A stretch of DNA of 64,000 bases from Burkholderiales bacterium (GCA_030833315.1 JAURHM010000001.1:114233-178232), one strand, 5' to 3'; shown: positions 9,225 through 18,788, counted from the stretch's first letter. Numbers and translations: made by a program. The notes: generated by a model from the sequence alone, not told the origin.

Positions 9225-9611
9225 GGCCTTCCCGCTTGTAATGGTTGAACATCTCGCGGCGAGTCACCCCGCCAAGCCCGCTCCGGGCCGCAAAATCAGC
9301 TCAAATTCAAGTTAGCCGATTTTGCCAGAAGTTAGCAAAAATTGTCCATAAAAGTCTGTAAAATAAGTATTTTTAGAGGGTAGACCCCTCTAAATTGCTT
9401 ATTTTTGCGCCTTCCGGCATCTCGTTGAGAGCCTGATGACTCGAACCCATTTTACACAGGATCAGCAAGCATCCCTGAACATCTTCGATTTCGGGTAAAT
9501 ACCGGAAAATAGGCGAAGAAAAATAAAAAATAAGGCAATTTAGAATAAGAAAGCCCTTCGGTTCGATGCAAATCCCCGTCTTTTAAGCATTCCGGCCGGT
9601 CCGATAACCCG
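9225..9611. other. Gene-free stretch between tlpA and aroQ
   Basis: 387 nt with no convincing coding frame, clearly more AT-rich than its surroundings, with long A/T runs around 9480-9550. It should hold the promoter of the aroQ-accB-accC-prmA operon and the end of the tlpA transcript. The one distinct structure is the hairpin at 9361-9404, described separately. Confidence 0.6.
9361..9404 (-). terminator. Long hairpin, probably the terminator of the dsbD-tlpA transcript
   Basis: TTTAGAGGG (9372-9380) pairs perfectly with CCCTCTAAA (9386-9394) around the loop TAGAC. An outer arm AAATAAG (9361-9367) pairs with CTTATTT (9398-9404), separated from the inner stem by a small internal loop. T-runs lie on both flanks, so it could terminate in either direction. 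On the minus strand it lies about 210 nt after the tlpA stop. A protein-binding palindrome upstream of aroQ is the alternative. Confidence 0.5.
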
Positions 9612-10151
9612 TTATTTCAGCAAGGGTTTCAGCGTAGTCCGCATACGCTCTTCAGAAATGCCGCCGACAAGATGGGTAACGATGCGATCCAAGGGATCCA
9701 TCACCAAGGTGTAGGGCAGCACACCAGCCTTGTTGCCCGCCTCGCGCGACAGATCCATCGCATCCATTCCGCCGATGACCAAGGGATAATCGACATTGAG
9801 CTCTTTGGCGAATTCACGAACTTTATCGATCTGATCGATGGAAATGCCGACAAATTGGACATTTTTAGCCGAATATTCACGCTGAAGACGGACAAACATC
9901 GGGATCTCTTCGCGGCAGGGCGCACACCAGGTTGCCCAGTAATTCACCACCAGGATGCGCCCACGGTATGCCGTCAACGATGTCGGAATACCATCCAGCC
10001 CGGTGACGCGGCTTTCCAGAATCTTCCGGCCCAATGCCGGTGAAGAGGCGCCCCCGAAACCGCCGATCCGGAACAGATGGGCAGCATAACCCGCGGCCGC
10101 AGCCAAACCGCCAACGCCGGCCAGCAGCAATGTCCTTCGCAGCTGGATCAC
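9612..10151 (-). CDS. TlpA/ResA-family thiol-disulfide oxidoreductase
   Basis: 179 residues from a GTG start that overlaps the dsbD stop by 4 nt. An N-terminal hydrophobic segment (about 7-25) exports or anchors it at the periplasmic face. The thioredoxin fold carries the active-site pair Cys76/Cys79 in WCAPC, preceded by VVNYWATW, and has the family's cis-Pro region VLPYTLV. It is probably reduced by the DsbD encoded just upstream, delivering electrons to periplasmic targets such as apocytochromes; this role is inferred from the pairing. Confidence 0.88.
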   Translation of the reverse strand: MIQLRRTLLLAGVGGLAAAAGYAAHLFRIGGFGGASSPALGRKILESRVTGLDGIPTSLTAYRGRILVVNYWATWCAPCREEIPMFVRLQREYSAKNVQFVGISIDQIDKVREFAKELNVDYPLVIGGMDAMDLSREAGNKAGVLPYTLVMDPLDRIVTHLVGGISEERMRTTLKPLLK

Positions 10152-11920
10152 CGCTGACCCAGCGCCTGGTCCAGCACAGCTGAGAATTTGTCAGCGGACT
10201 GGAAACCGATCACCCTCAAGCCCTGGATTTCATTGCCCGCAGAGTCAAAAAAGATGATGCCGGGGGGGCCAAACAGGCGAAACCGTTTGAGCAGGGCCTG
10301 ATGTTCGACACTGCCGGTGGTTACATCGGCCTGCAACTTGACCATGCCCGCCAGTCGCGACTGCACCGCCGGATCGGTAAAGGTGTAACGCTCCATTTCC
10401 TTGCAGCTGACACACCAGTCGGCATAAAAATCGAGCATCACCGTTTTACCCTTGGCCGCCGCGACCGCCGCATCAAGTTCGGCCACGCTGCCGACCCGCT
10501 GAAATGCGACGGCCGGTGCGGCAGGGTTTCCCCCGGGGGAAACCCCGCGCAGTCCGGACAGCGGCTGCAGCACATCGCGGCTGCCTGACAGGGCGCCGAT
10601 GACATAGGCCATCCCCGCCACCAGCGCGATGATGCCGACGCCTTTACTGATGCGCGCAAAACCACGGGCGCCATGCGGCAGGGTATCAATGGCACGAAGA
10701 TAAATCCCGGTCAGGATCAGCAGCGCCGCCCACGCCATCATCTGCATTGCCATCGGAATCACCGGTGACACCAGATAGATGGCGACCGCCAGCAGCAGCA
10801 CGCCAAAAAATCGTTTGACGCTTTCCATCCACGGACCGGCCTTGGGTATTAGTGCACCGGCCGATGCGCCGACGGCGAGCAGAGGCACGCCCATACCCAG
10901 CGCCATCGCAAAAAGGGCTGTCCCGCCAAGCAATCCATCACCGCTTTGCGAGATATACAACAACGCGCCGGCCAGCGGCGCCGCCACACAGGGCCCAATT
11001 ATCAGCGCCGAAAGCATGCCCATGACAAACACGCCGAAAAAGTGTCCGCTGTGCATCTGTCCGCTGGCGCCGGCCAGTTTCGACTGCAAAGCGCTGGGTA
11101 GTTGCAATTCATAGAATCCGAACATCGACAGCGCCAGCACGACAAATACCATCGCGAATGCACCAAGCACCCAGGGATTCTGCAGGGCCGCGGACAGCAG
11201 CGCGCCCGACATGCCGGCGGCAACCCCGGCCATCGCGTAGGTAATCGCCATACCCAGCACATAGGCCGCCGACAGCAGCAGGCCGTGCATGCGCGTCATC
11301 TGGTGCCCGCGCCCGACGATGATTCCGGAGAGAATGGGCACCATGGGCAGGACGCAAGGCGTAAACGACAGCAGCAGACCGAATCCGAAGAAGCTCACGA
11401 TGAGCAGCCAGGCTTCGCCGTGAAACAGCTGGGCGATCAACGCGTCCTCACCCAGCCGGCCGGGCACACCGGCTGCCGGTGCGCCGCCGCCCTTGCCGTC
11501 AGGCAGGCGCAACTCCGCCTTCTGCTCCACCGGCACATAACAGACGCCGACGTCGGCGCAGCCTTGGGATACCGCGGTCAGTACGATCCGCCCGTCATGG
11601 CCGCCGGGCGCGACCGGTACCGTGATGCGCACCTCGTCACGGAACACCGCCACTTCACCGAAGAATTCGTCTTTCTTGATTTTTCCTGCGGGCAATCGGG
11701 GCTCTCCCTGCGAGGCCGAAGCCGGTTCCATCGTGAAACGGAACTTGTCGCGATACAGGTAATAACCCTTGGCGATGACATAACGCACTTCGACGGCGTC
11801 GGGTCCCAACACCCGGGCGCTGAACGCGAAGGCCTTTTCCGGCTCCAGCAGCTCGGGTTCGGCCGCCTGTGCAATCCCACCGAACATCAACAGCGCGACA
11901 AATAACCAGCGAAAAATCAT
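10148..11920 (-). CDS. dsbD: Thiol:disulfide interchange protein DsbD
   Basis: 590 residues. It moves reducing power from cytoplasmic thioredoxin to periplasmic thiol proteins. Order: signal peptide ending AQA (about 1-19); the periplasmic alpha domain with C121 and C127; an eight-helix membrane domain containing FTPCVLPMVP and IIGPCVAAPLAGA; and a C-terminal thioredoxin-like gamma domain with ADWCVSCKE. All three cysteine pairs are present. It is flanked by cutA upstream and a TlpA-type protein downstream that overlaps by 4 nt. Confidence 0.95.
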   Translation of the reverse strand: MIFRWLFVALLMFGGIAQAAEPELLEPEKAFAFSARVLGPDAVEVRYVIAKGYYLYRDKFRFTMEPASASQGEPRLPAGKIKKDEFFGEVAVFRDEVRITVPVAPGGHDGRIVLTAVSQGCADVGVCYVPVEQKAELRLPDGKGGGAPAAGVPGRLGEDALIAQLFHGEAWLLIVSFFGFGLLLSFTPCVLPMVPILSGIIVGRGHQMTRMHGLLLSAAYVLGMAITYAMAGVAAGMSGALLSAALQNPWVLGAFAMVFVVLALSMFGFYELQLPSALQSKLAGASGQMHSGHFFGVFVMGMLSALIIGPCVAAPLAGALLYISQSGDGLLGGTALFAMALGMGVPLLAVGASAGALIPKAGPWMESVKRFFGVLLLAVAIYLVSPVIPMAMQMMAWAALLILTGIYLRAIDTLPHGARGFARISKGVGIIALVAGMAYVIGALSGSRDVLQPLSGLRGVSPGGNPAAPAVAFQRVGSVAELDAAVAAAKGKTVMLDFYADWCVSCKEMERYTFTDPAVQSRLAGMVKLQADVTTGSVEHQALLKRFRLFGPPGIIFFDSAGNEIQGLRVIGFQSADKFSAVLDQALGQR

Positions 11921-11953
11921 TGTGTAATCAGGGTCAGGTTTGCAGGATCGGGA

Positions 11954-12289
11954 TCAGGCAGCGCCGGTCGCGGCCGTTACCCAGTCCAGGTAAGCGGGAA
12001 AACCGTGCACCAGTGGGACCGCCACGATCTCCGGGAGTTCATAAGGGTGAACGTCGCGGATTGCGGCTTCCAGTGCAGGATAAGCCGCTGCCGTGGCCTT
12101 GATGATCACCGGCACTTCTCGTGCCTCTTCAACCACGCCGCGCCAGCGATAGGTGGAAACGCAGGGGGACAGCACATTCACGCAGGCGGCGAGTTTCTTC
12201 TCGACCAGATGACGCGCCAGTTTTTGCGCGGCAGCTTCGTCCGGCATAATCGAGAACACAAGCAGCACAGCGGCCGCTTCAGCGGACAT
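11954..12289 (-). CDS. cutA: CutA-like divalent cation tolerance protein
   Basis: 111 residues from the ATG at 12289. A small trimeric signalling-type fold historically linked to copper tolerance; its molecular role remains unsettled. Landmarks are LAACVNVLS, STYRWRGVVEE, EVPVIIKA and HPYELPEIVAVP, all typical of CutA. The start overlaps the end of the epimerase gene by 11 nt and it precedes dsbD by 33 nt, the usual arrangement in betaproteobacteria. Confidence 0.93.
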   Translation of the reverse strand: MSAEAAAVLLVFSIMPDEAAAQKLARHLVEKKLAACVNVLSPCVSTYRWRGVVEEAREVPVIIKATAAAYPALEAAIRDVHPYELPEIVAVPLVHGFPAYLDWVTAATGAA

Positions 12290-13172
12290 GACGCTGCTCC
12301 TGCCGGGCAAGCGCCGCTGCAATGCCTTCATGCACCGTCGGATAACGCAGGCGCACGCGCAATTCCTGCTTGACGCGCGAGTTGGTCAGGCGGCGCGATT
12401 CGCTCATGAACGAATACAGCATTTCCGGCAGCACGGCGCGCGCCTCCGCGCGGGGCACGCGTGGGGGACGCGGCAGACTGAAGCGGTCGGCAACGAGGTC
12501 GAAATAATCACCCATCTTCTGTGGCGCATCATCGCTGGCGTTGTAACTGCGATTCGCCTGTCCGCGATGCAGGGCGGCAACAACCATGCGTGCCAGATCA
12601 TCGGCATGGACATGATTGACGTAGGAATCATCCTGCGGCAGTAACGCCGGTGTGCCGCGCTCGATGCGCGCCACCGGCAGCCGGTCCGCCGCGTAAATCC
12701 CCGGCACGCGCAGAATGCTGACGCACACGCCGGAACGCGTACCCCACTCCCGCAGCCGCTGTTCGGCATCCGCGCGGCGGCGTGCACGATCCGTCCCGGG
12801 CCGCAACGGACGTGTCTCGTGCGTCAGGTCGCCGCTGCAGTCGCCATAGACGCCGCTGGTGCTTATATAGACAAAGTGCTGTGGTAGACTGCGGCCCCGC
12901 CCGAGTACCGCAATCAGGTGCGCGGTCCGGGTGTCGGCAATTCCCGCGGCCGGCGGCGGTGCAAGATGGATGACGTCATGCGCCAGTCCTGCCAGTCCCG
13001 CAAGTGTTGCCGGCCGGTCGAGATCACCGGTCAATGGCGTCACACCGTGATCGCGCAACGCGGCGCAACGATCCGCATCGCGGACCAGCGCATAAATGCG
13101 GTGGCGCGGACGCAGCAGCATCGCGACGCGCAATCCGACGTCGCCGCAACCGATGATCAACAGGCGTTTCAT
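12279..13172 (-). CDS. NAD(P)-binding epimerase/dehydratase family protein (YeeZ-like)
   Basis: 297 residues. An atypical short-chain dehydrogenase. The N-terminal Rossmann loop is LLIIGCGDVGLRVA, a GxGxxG variant; YISTSGVYGD corresponds to the catalytic Ser/Tyr strand, but the usual YxxxK is not evident. NHVHADDLARMVVAAL and SYNASDD are typical of the C-terminal sugar-nucleotide-epimerase-like part. The substrate is unknown. It is the first gene of the epimerase-cutA-dsbD-tlpA run and is divergent from the ferredoxin-reductase gene. Confidence 0.8.
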   Translation of the reverse strand: MKRLLIIGCGDVGLRVAMLLRPRHRIYALVRDADRCAALRDHGVTPLTGDLDRPATLAGLAGLAHDVIHLAPPPAAGIADTRTAHLIAVLGRGRSLPQHFVYISTSGVYGDCSGDLTHETRPLRPGTDRARRRADAEQRLREWGTRSGVCVSILRVPGIYAADRLPVARIERGTPALLPQDDSYVNHVHADDLARMVVAALHRGQANRSYNASDDAPQKMGDYFDLVADRFSLPRPPRVPRAEARAVLPEMLYSFMSESRRLTNSRVKQELRVRLRYPTVHEGIAAALARQEQRHVR

Positions 13173-13225
13173 ATAGTGTCATATTCTAGCGTAGTCACTC
13201 CGCACTGAATTCCGGAAATCAAGTC

Positions 13226-14245
13226 ATGTCCAGGCAGATCACCATCCGTCCCAGCGGCCATGTTTTTCAGGCCCAGGAAGGCGAAACCGTGCTGGAAGCG
13301 GCAATGCGCGAAGGATTCATGCTGCCTTACGGCTGCCGCAACGGCGCCTGCGGTTCCTGCAAAGGCAAAGTCATTGAAGGCGCGGTGGATCACGGCAATT
13401 TCAGGGACAGCGTGTTGCCTGCAGCGGAGCGCGAGCGCGGTAACGCCCTCTTCTGCCAGGCGCGCCCGCAAAGCGATCTGCTGATCGAATGCCGTGAGAT
13501 CGGTGCAGTCAAGGACATCACTGTCAAAACCCTGCCCTGCCGCGTGCAGACGCTGGAACTGGTCGCGCCCGATGTGATGCGCATCCGCCTGAAGCTGCCT
13601 GCAGCCGAACGGCTGCAGTTTCTCGCCGGTCAATACATCGACATATTGCTGAAGGACGGTACGCGGCGCAGCCTGTCTCTGGCCAAACCGCCTCACGACG
13701 ACGCGCTGATCGAACTGCATCTGCGTAACTATGGCGGCCCGTTCAGCCGGCATGTTTTCACGCAGATGAAGGAAAAAGATATTCTGCGTTTCGAGGGGCC
13801 GCTCGGCAGTTTTTACCTGCGCGAGGACAGCAATAAACCGGTGGTATTGCTTGCGGGCGGCACCGGCTTCGCACCGATCAAGGCCATCATCGAACACGCC
13901 ATCCACAACAAGCTGAAGCGACGCATGATTCTTTACCGCGGTGCGCGCCGCCCTGCCGATCTTTATCTGGATGAACTGCCGCAGGGTTGGCAGCGCGACC
14001 ATGCGGTCAGCTATGTGCCGGTATTGTCCGATGTTGCAGACGGCGATGTCTGGAATGGCCGCCGCGGTCTCGTCCATCAGGCGGTGATGGAAGACCTGCC
14101 CGATCTCTCGGAATACGAGGTTTATGCCTGCGGCGCACCGGCGATGGTAGAAGCTGCGCGCCGGGATTTCACCGCGCGCTGCCGTTTACCCGAAGCCGCG
14201 TTTTACGCCGACGCCTTCACGCCGGCAGTGCCTGCAACCAACTGA
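13226..14245 (+). CDS. 2Fe-2S ferredoxin / FAD-NAD(P)H reductase fusion (CDP-6-deoxy-glucoseen-reductase type)
   Basis: 339 residues. A one-component electron-transfer chain: an N-terminal plant-type ferredoxin with ligands Cys37, Cys42, Cys45 and Cys77, an FAD domain (RRSLSLAKP, the RxxS motif, near 150) and a NAD domain (LLAGGTGFAPIKAI near 210; YACGAPAMVEAA near 300). It is usually annotated as CDP-6-deoxy-delta-3,4-glucoseen reductase, but in betaproteobacteria it stands alone as here and its physiological partner is unknown. No oxygenase or sugar-nucleotide gene is adjacent. It is divergent from the epimerase gene. Confidence 0.85.
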   Translation: MSRQITIRPSGHVFQAQEGETVLEAAMREGFMLPYGCRNGACGSCKGKVIEGAVDHGNFRDSVLPAAERERGNALFCQARPQSDLLIECREIGAVKDITVKTLPCRVQTLELVAPDVMRIRLKLPAAERLQFLAGQYIDILLKDGTRRSLSLAKPPHDDALIELHLRNYGGPFSRHVFTQMKEKDILRFEGPLGSFYLREDSNKPVVLLAGGTGFAPIKAIIEHAIHNKLKRRMILYRGARRPADLYLDELPQGWQRDHAVSYVPVLSDVADGDVWNGRRGLVHQAVMEDLPDLSEYEVYACGAPAMVEAARRDFTARCRLPEAAFYADAFTPAVPATN

Positions 14246-14269
14246 TCTTCAGAGCAGTTGTCGGCGACG

Positions 14270-15457
14270 TCAGCCGCTTGCACGCTTGATCTGGCCGACC
14301 GCGAGCTCTAGGCTGGCGCGATAGTGTTTTCGTGCGTCATCGACGCGCTCCAGCCGGTCATGCAACTGCGCCAGCTCGAGATGAGCCGAGTAAGTCGGCT
14401 CTACCGCAACGCTTGCTTCGAGATAACTCTGTGCCTTGCCCCAAAGCTGCTGGCGCGCACAAAGCCGGCCCAAAGTCAGCAGCAGCGCGCCGTCCTTGCG
14501 GTGTTCGCGCAGCCAGCGTTCGGCACGCTCAATCTGGCGCAGGGCATTGGCCGATCCGCACTCGCCGTACAACGTCACCAGACCGCTTTCCCAATCAGCA
14601 TCCAGGCTGCTTTCAATGATCGCGACCGCCTCATCACCAAGCCCCAGAACATTAAATGCCGCGGCGGCGGCGGCCGCCACCGAAGTCTCGCGGCGGTAAC
14701 GCTCCGGCAGACGCTTCCACAGGTCTTTTAATCCGCCGGCATCACCGGAACGGCGCTCCAGCAATTGCCGCCAGGCATGACGACGTTCCGCCTCCGCCTG
14801 ATCGGCACTGAACACACCACGTTTTTCCAGCTGGTCGATCAGCGCCGGCGCCAGATCCCATTGTCCGATGCGCTGACGCCCGCGTAACTCCAGGCGCAGC
14901 GCCGCGGTGTGTTTGACCGGCAGCAGGGCCAGCGTCGCCAGCGCCTCTTCCGGCCGCCGGTCATCGAGCAGCATTTGCGCCTTGCTGACCACGGTCATCG
15001 CATCGGGGCGTCCGGCCTCGGCGCTCAGCCGCTCCAGATACCCGTCGCGCCGGCCGTGGGCGCGTAAGCCGTGCGCCGACTGGGCCGCCACCACGATGCC
15101 GATGTCGGCAGGAGCACCCTGCTCGACAGCGCGTGCCGCGGTTTTTTCAGCACGCGCATATCGTCCGGAAAAAAACTCGCGAAGTGCTTCAAGCATCGTG
15201 CCGTAAGCGGCTTCACGGCGGCGCGTTTCCCGGAATCGCGCCACGCGCGACGGCAGTTCAACAGCCGTAATCAGCAGACGCAGCAGCAAATAACCGGCAA
15301 CAAAGCCGGATACGGTCAGTACGATGGCAAAATTCAGCGACAGCTCGATGCGCTGCCCGGGCAGCGCGATCAGCACATAACCGGGGTTGAGGTCGGCGAG
15401 CAGGGTCAGGCCCGTCGCCAGCACGCACAGCCCGAGTATCCAGATCAGCCAGCGCAT
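14270..15457 (-). CDS. hemY: HemY-like TPR membrane protein
   Basis: 395 residues. Two N-terminal membrane helices (about 5-22 and 40-62) are followed by helical tetratricopeptide-like repeats (AQSAHGLRAHGRRD; PEEALATLALLPVK; LTLGRLCARQQLWGKAQSYLEASV). This is the proteobacterial HemY family found at the end of hemCDX operons, not protoporphyrinogen oxidase. It is thought to act at the inner membrane in haem-related processes, but its role is unproven. It lies 10 nt after hemX. Confidence 0.9.
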   Translation of the reverse strand: MRWLIWILGLCVLATGLTLLADLNPGYVLIALPGQRIELSLNFAIVLTVSGFVAGYLLLRLLITAVELPSRVARFRETRRREAAYGTMLEALREFFSGRYARAEKTAARAVEQGAPADIGIVVAAQSAHGLRAHGRRDGYLERLSAEAGRPDAMTVVSKAQMLLDDRRPEEALATLALLPVKHTAALRLELRGRQRIGQWDLAPALIDQLEKRGVFSADQAEAERRHAWRQLLERRSGDAGGLKDLWKRLPERYRRETSVAAAAAAAFNVLGLGDEAVAIIESSLDADWESGLVTLYGECGSANALRQIERAERWLREHRKDGALLLTLGRLCARQQLWGKAQSYLEASVAVEPTYSAHLELAQLHDRLERVDDARKHYRASLELAVGQIKRASG

Positions 15458-15467
15458 CGCCGTCCGC

Positions 15468-16544
15468 TCAATTCGACGTCTTGGCGCGCGGCAAGCGCAG
15501 CTTGCGCAACGCTTCCAGCGTCTCTGCGAGATCGGGAATGTCGACCTGCACCTGCGCCGCCTGGAGCTTGCGCAGCGTACCGATCATCGCAGTAACCGCC
15601 GGATCGCCTTTCTCAAAATGCTTTTCCAGCAGTCCTTGCGCAGCACTCAGATCGACCTGATAACTCTTGGTATCGCGCGACAGCAGGGCCACACGGGCGC
15701 CGACCAGGCGCAGTTTGAGGTTCTCACGCAGGAAAAAGGCCTGATCGGGAGCAAGTAACGCAGCGTCCTGTACGCCGGTGCGCTGGATGCGCACCAGTTG
15801 CCGGAGTTCCTGCCACATCTCGCCGAGCACCCTTTCCCAGACCGGAGCGCCGGCAAGCGGCGCCGCAGCCGCGGACTTCTCCGGCTTGACATGGGCATCC
15901 ATCGCCAGCGGCAATTTATCCACGGCAGCAATGACTTCATCGAGCCTGGCGCTGGAACCGTAGATATCGACCAGCGGCAATCCTTTGAGCTTTTCAATAT
16001 TGCGGGCCAGAGCGCGGCGCAACGCGGCGTAGCGCGGCTGATCCATGCGCTGCAGACGCGCTTCCGCATTCTCCAGCCCGATCAGCGCCGCCCGCACATT
16101 CGCGGCAATCTGCAGCTGCTGGCTGGCCAGCAGTACCGACTGCTCAATATCGGCGAAAGCCCAGTCATCACGATTACGCGACAACTCCTGATACAGCGTT
16201 TCCAGCGCGACCTGCTGACTTTGTGACTCGGCCAGCTTGGCTTCGAGCACGCCCAGCTTGACCTCCGCCTCGCGCAGCGCCGTCGCGGCCTGTGTGGCGC
16301 GCGTACTGGCTTCCCTGTTCTGGGTTTCCATTTCGGCAAACCGGCGCGCGAGATCACGGCGCAGCGTGTCTTCGGCGCCGCGGTTCTGGTACCACTGGTA
16401 TGCCGAAAAAACGGCCGCCAGCACAGCAAGCGCCAGAGCCAGTGTCGCAAGATTGCCGCCGCGACGCCGTTCCGTAGCCGGATTTGCAGCGCCGGCTGCG
16501 TCCTTTAACTCAGTGTCTGCCGGAGGAATATCACGCTCATTCAT
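15468..16544 (-). CDS. hemX: HemX family protein (uroporphyrinogen-III C-methyltransferase-like name)
   Basis: 358 residues. A charged N-terminus, one membrane helix (about 30-50, NLATLALALAVLAAVFSAY), then a coiled-coil rich in Arg/Glu/Gln (about 60-130) and the HemX domain (DWAFADIEQSVLLASQQLQ; PLVDIYGSSARLDEVI; FFLRENLKLRLVGARVALL). Database names often call it a methyltransferase, but no SAM-binding motif is visible. It sits between hemD and hemY as in many gammaproteobacteria and betaproteobacteria. Confidence 0.9.
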   Translation of the reverse strand: MNERDIPPADTELKDAAGAANPATERRRGGNLATLALALAVLAAVFSAYQWYQNRGAEDTLRRDLARRFAEMETQNREASTRATQAATALREAEVKLGVLEAKLAESQSQQVALETLYQELSRNRDDWAFADIEQSVLLASQQLQIAANVRAALIGLENAEARLQRMDQPRYAALRRALARNIEKLKGLPLVDIYGSSARLDEVIAAVDKLPLAMDAHVKPEKSAAAAPLAGAPVWERVLGEMWQELRQLVRIQRTGVQDAALLAPDQAFFLRENLKLRLVGARVALLSRDTKSYQVDLSAAQGLLEKHFEKGDPAVTAMIGTLRKLQAAQVQVDIPDLAETLEALRKLRLPRAKTSN

Positions 16545-16574
16545 GACGCGGAGGATAGCATGCGCGCTGCAGTG

Positions 16575-17351
16575 CTAAGCGCGGCCGAAGTGGCGCAACA
16601 ACGCATCCATCAGGCTGTCATCGCCGGGTGCGGTCTCGGTGACATTGCGGCAGCCCAGTTCGCGCGCGACCGCGGCGATCCGCGGGTGCGGCGCAAACAG
16701 CGGGGTCTGCTGCAGCAGCGGCTGGCCGGAAGGGCCGACCATCGTAAACAGGTTACGCATGCCTTCGCTGCTGGTGATGGTCACGGCATGCAAAACATTG
16801 CCGGCCCAGGCTTGCAGCAGCGGCGCCGCGTCGGCAGCGGGTCGGGCACGACGATAACATTCGACATAGTCCACCTGCGCACCACGCGCTGCGAGCGTAT
16901 CGCCCAACAATTCCCGCCCGCCATCGCCGCGGAAAATGACCACGCGCTGTCCGGCCACTTTCTGCAGTTCTGGCAATTCCAGCAGATGTTCGCTGTCGAA
17001 ATGGCGTTCCGGCGCAAGAACGCCGGTAACGCCAAACCGTTCGAGTTCACGGACACTGCCCTTGCCGATGGCGGCGACGCGCATCGCTTCCGGCCATTGA
17101 CGATGCGCCATGACCTGCTTCATCGCCCGTACTACCGCATTGGGGCTGATGAACACGGTGAGCTGATAGTCATCAAGTCTGGTGATGGCATCGAGCAGCG
17201 GTTGCAGATCCGGGGTATCGATAATCTCCAGCACCGGAAACAGGATGGCCCGACCACCGGCCGCATGAATGCGCCCGGCCAGCGGGCCGGACTGTTGCGC
17301 AGGACGGGTGACCACGATGCCGCGGCCGGCCAGCGGCGGAGCGACGGTCAT
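16575..17351 (-). CDS. hemD: Uroporphyrinogen-III synthase
   Basis: 258 residues. It cyclises hydroxymethylbilane to uroporphyrinogen III with inversion of ring D. The family is poorly conserved; visible landmarks are GIVVTRPAQQSGPLAGRI at the N-terminus, VFISPNAV, VAAIGKGS, VAGQRVVIFRGDGGRELL and VTITSSEGMRNL, in the right order for the two-domain fold. The ATG at 17351 overlaps the hemC stop as TGATG, so translation is coupled; a GTG one codon earlier is possible. Confidence 0.92.
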   Translation of the reverse strand: MTVAPPLAGRGIVVTRPAQQSGPLAGRIHAAGGRAILFPVLEIIDTPDLQPLLDAITRLDDYQLTVFISPNAVVRAMKQVMAHRQWPEAMRVAAIGKGSVRELERFGVTGVLAPERHFDSEHLLELPELQKVAGQRVVIFRGDGGRELLGDTLAARGAQVDYVECYRRARPAADAAPLLQAWAGNVLHAVTITSSEGMRNLFTMVGPSGQPLLQQTPLFAPHPRIAAVARELGCRNVTETAPGDDSLMDALLRHFGRA

Positions 17352-18301
17352 CACGGGTGCGACAGCGCAGCGAGAATGTCGGCAGCGCCCTGATTTTTCA
17401 GGTCGGCAGCCAGCGCGAGACCGACAGCCTCGGCGGTTTCCGGCACACCGGAAGCTTCTCCGCGGACAACCCGGGAACCATTCGGTTCGCCGACCAGCCC
17501 GCGCAGACGCAGCTGCCCGCCGGCGATTTCGGCAAAACCGGCGAGCGGCACATTACAGCTACCGGCCAGCGCGCGGGAAAACGCGCGCTCTGCCAATACG
17601 CACTGTCGGGTCGGCGGATGTACCAGCGGCGCCAGCAGTTCAAAGACGTCTTTGCGGTCTTCACGGCATTCAATGCCAAGCGCGCCCTGGCCTACCGCCG
17701 GAAGGCTTTCTTCCGGCGTCAGCAATGCAGCGATGCGATCGGCCAGACCCAGCCGCTTTAATCCAGCAGCGGCGAGAATGATCGCGCCATACTGACCTTC
17801 ATCGAGTTTACGCAGGCGGGTCTGCACGTTGCCTCGCAGCGGTTCAATCTGCAGCTGCGGAAAATTCGCGCGCAGCTGACATTCGCGGCGCAGGCTGGAC
17901 GTACCGACACGGGTCCCTGCAGGCAGTTCGGCAAGGCCGCGATAATCGTTGGAAACAAAGGCATCACGCGGATCGGCACGCTCCAGCGTCGCCGCCAGCG
18001 CAAAACCCGGCGGCAGATGCATTGGCACGTCCTTCATCGAATGCACCGCCAGATCGGCGCGGCCATCAGCCAGCGCCTCTTCGAGTTCCTTGACGAACAG
18101 GCCCTTGCCGCCGATCTTGGCCAGCGATGTGCCGAGATTACGATCGCCTTCGGTGGTCATGCCGAGAATCGAAACCGTGCGCTGCGGATATAATCGCTGC
18201 AGTTCCGCCTGCACATGCCGCGCCTGCCAAAGCGCCAAGGCGGATTCCCGCGTAGCGATGACGATTGCACCGGCTTCGCGTCCGAGATTGCTCTGTATCA
18301 T
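17351..18301 (-). CDS. hemC: Porphobilinogen deaminase (hydroxymethylbilane synthase)
   Basis: 316 residues. It polymerises four porphobilinogens to hydroxymethylbilane on a dipyrromethane cofactor. Landmarks: [39 protein letters not shown] and the cofactor cysteine in [12 protein letters not shown]. The start is uncertain. The ATG at 18301 gives the usual short N-terminus but has no Shine-Dalgarno sequence and lies in very AT-rich DNA; an ATG at 18343 adds 14 residues and would overlap the divergent thioredoxin-like gene. It leads hemC-hemD-hemX-hemY. Confidence 0.95.
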   Translation of the reverse strand: MIQSNLGREAGAIVIATRESALALWQARHVQAELQRLYPQRTVSILGMTTEGDRNLGTSLAKIGGKGLFVKELEEALADGRADLAVHSMKDVPMHLPPGFALAATLERADPRDAFVSNDYRGLAELPAGTRVGTSSLRRECQLRANFPQLQIEPLRGNVQTRLRKLDEGQYGAIILAAAGLKRLGLADRIAALLTPEESLPAVGQGALGIECREDRKDVFELLAPLVHPPTRQCVLAERAFSRALAGSCNVPLAGFAEIAGGQLRLRGLVGEPNGSRVVRGEASGVPETAEAVGLALAADLKNQGAADILAALSHP

Positions 18302-18311
18302 ATTGATTATA

Positions 18312-18788
18312 TTGAATATTTTAAGCTGCTTCAGGTTCCTCATTGTAACATGCGCACTACTCGGTGCCGCACCGGCCATGGGCCAGTTGCAGCAGGCCGA
18401 CGATCTGGCACAGGCCGCGGCGGAATCACGCGCCAAACGCGTGCCCGTCATGGTCGCCTTCCTGCAGCAGTCCTGCCCTTACTGCGCCATCGCAAGACGT
18501 GATCATCTGCTGCCGCTGGAGGCAGACCCGAGATGGCGGGAGCGTGTGCTGATCCGTGTCGTGGAAACGGATCGCAGCACCGCGCTGCGTGATTTTTCGG
18601 GCAACCCGACGACGCATCAGGCATTCGCACGCAAACTTGATGTGCGCACGGTTCCGACGTTGATCGTGTTTGATGGTTCCGGCAATCCGGTCGGTTTGCC
18701 GCTGACCGGTCTGCTGACCCGGGACTTTTACCAGCTCTATATCGAACAAGCCATTGAGAACGGTCTGACCAAAATGCGCGGCCGCTGA
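18312..18788 (+). CDS. Periplasmic thioredoxin-like protein (start uncertain)
   Basis: About 158 residues if the TTG at 18312 is used; no ATG or ribosome binding site precedes the signal peptide. The N-terminus is a hydrophobic export signal ([20 protein letters not shown]), followed by a thioredoxin-like fold with CPYC ([18 protein letters not shown]) and the cis-proline strand [12 protein letters not shown]. It is similar to periplasmic thioredoxin-related SoxW/DsbD-gamma-like proteins. It shares a 10-nt, extremely AT-rich divergent gap with hemC, so the two promoters must overlap each other's 5' ends. It ends 6 nt before algR, which converges on it. Confidence 0.75.
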   Translation: MNILSCFRFLIVTCALLGAAPAMGQLQQADDLAQAAAESRAKRVPVMVAFLQQSCPYCAIARRDHLLPLEADPRWRERVLIRVVETDRSTALRDFSGNPTTHQAFARKLDVRTVPTLIVFDGSGNPVGLPLTGLLTRDFYQLYIEQAIENGLTKMRGR

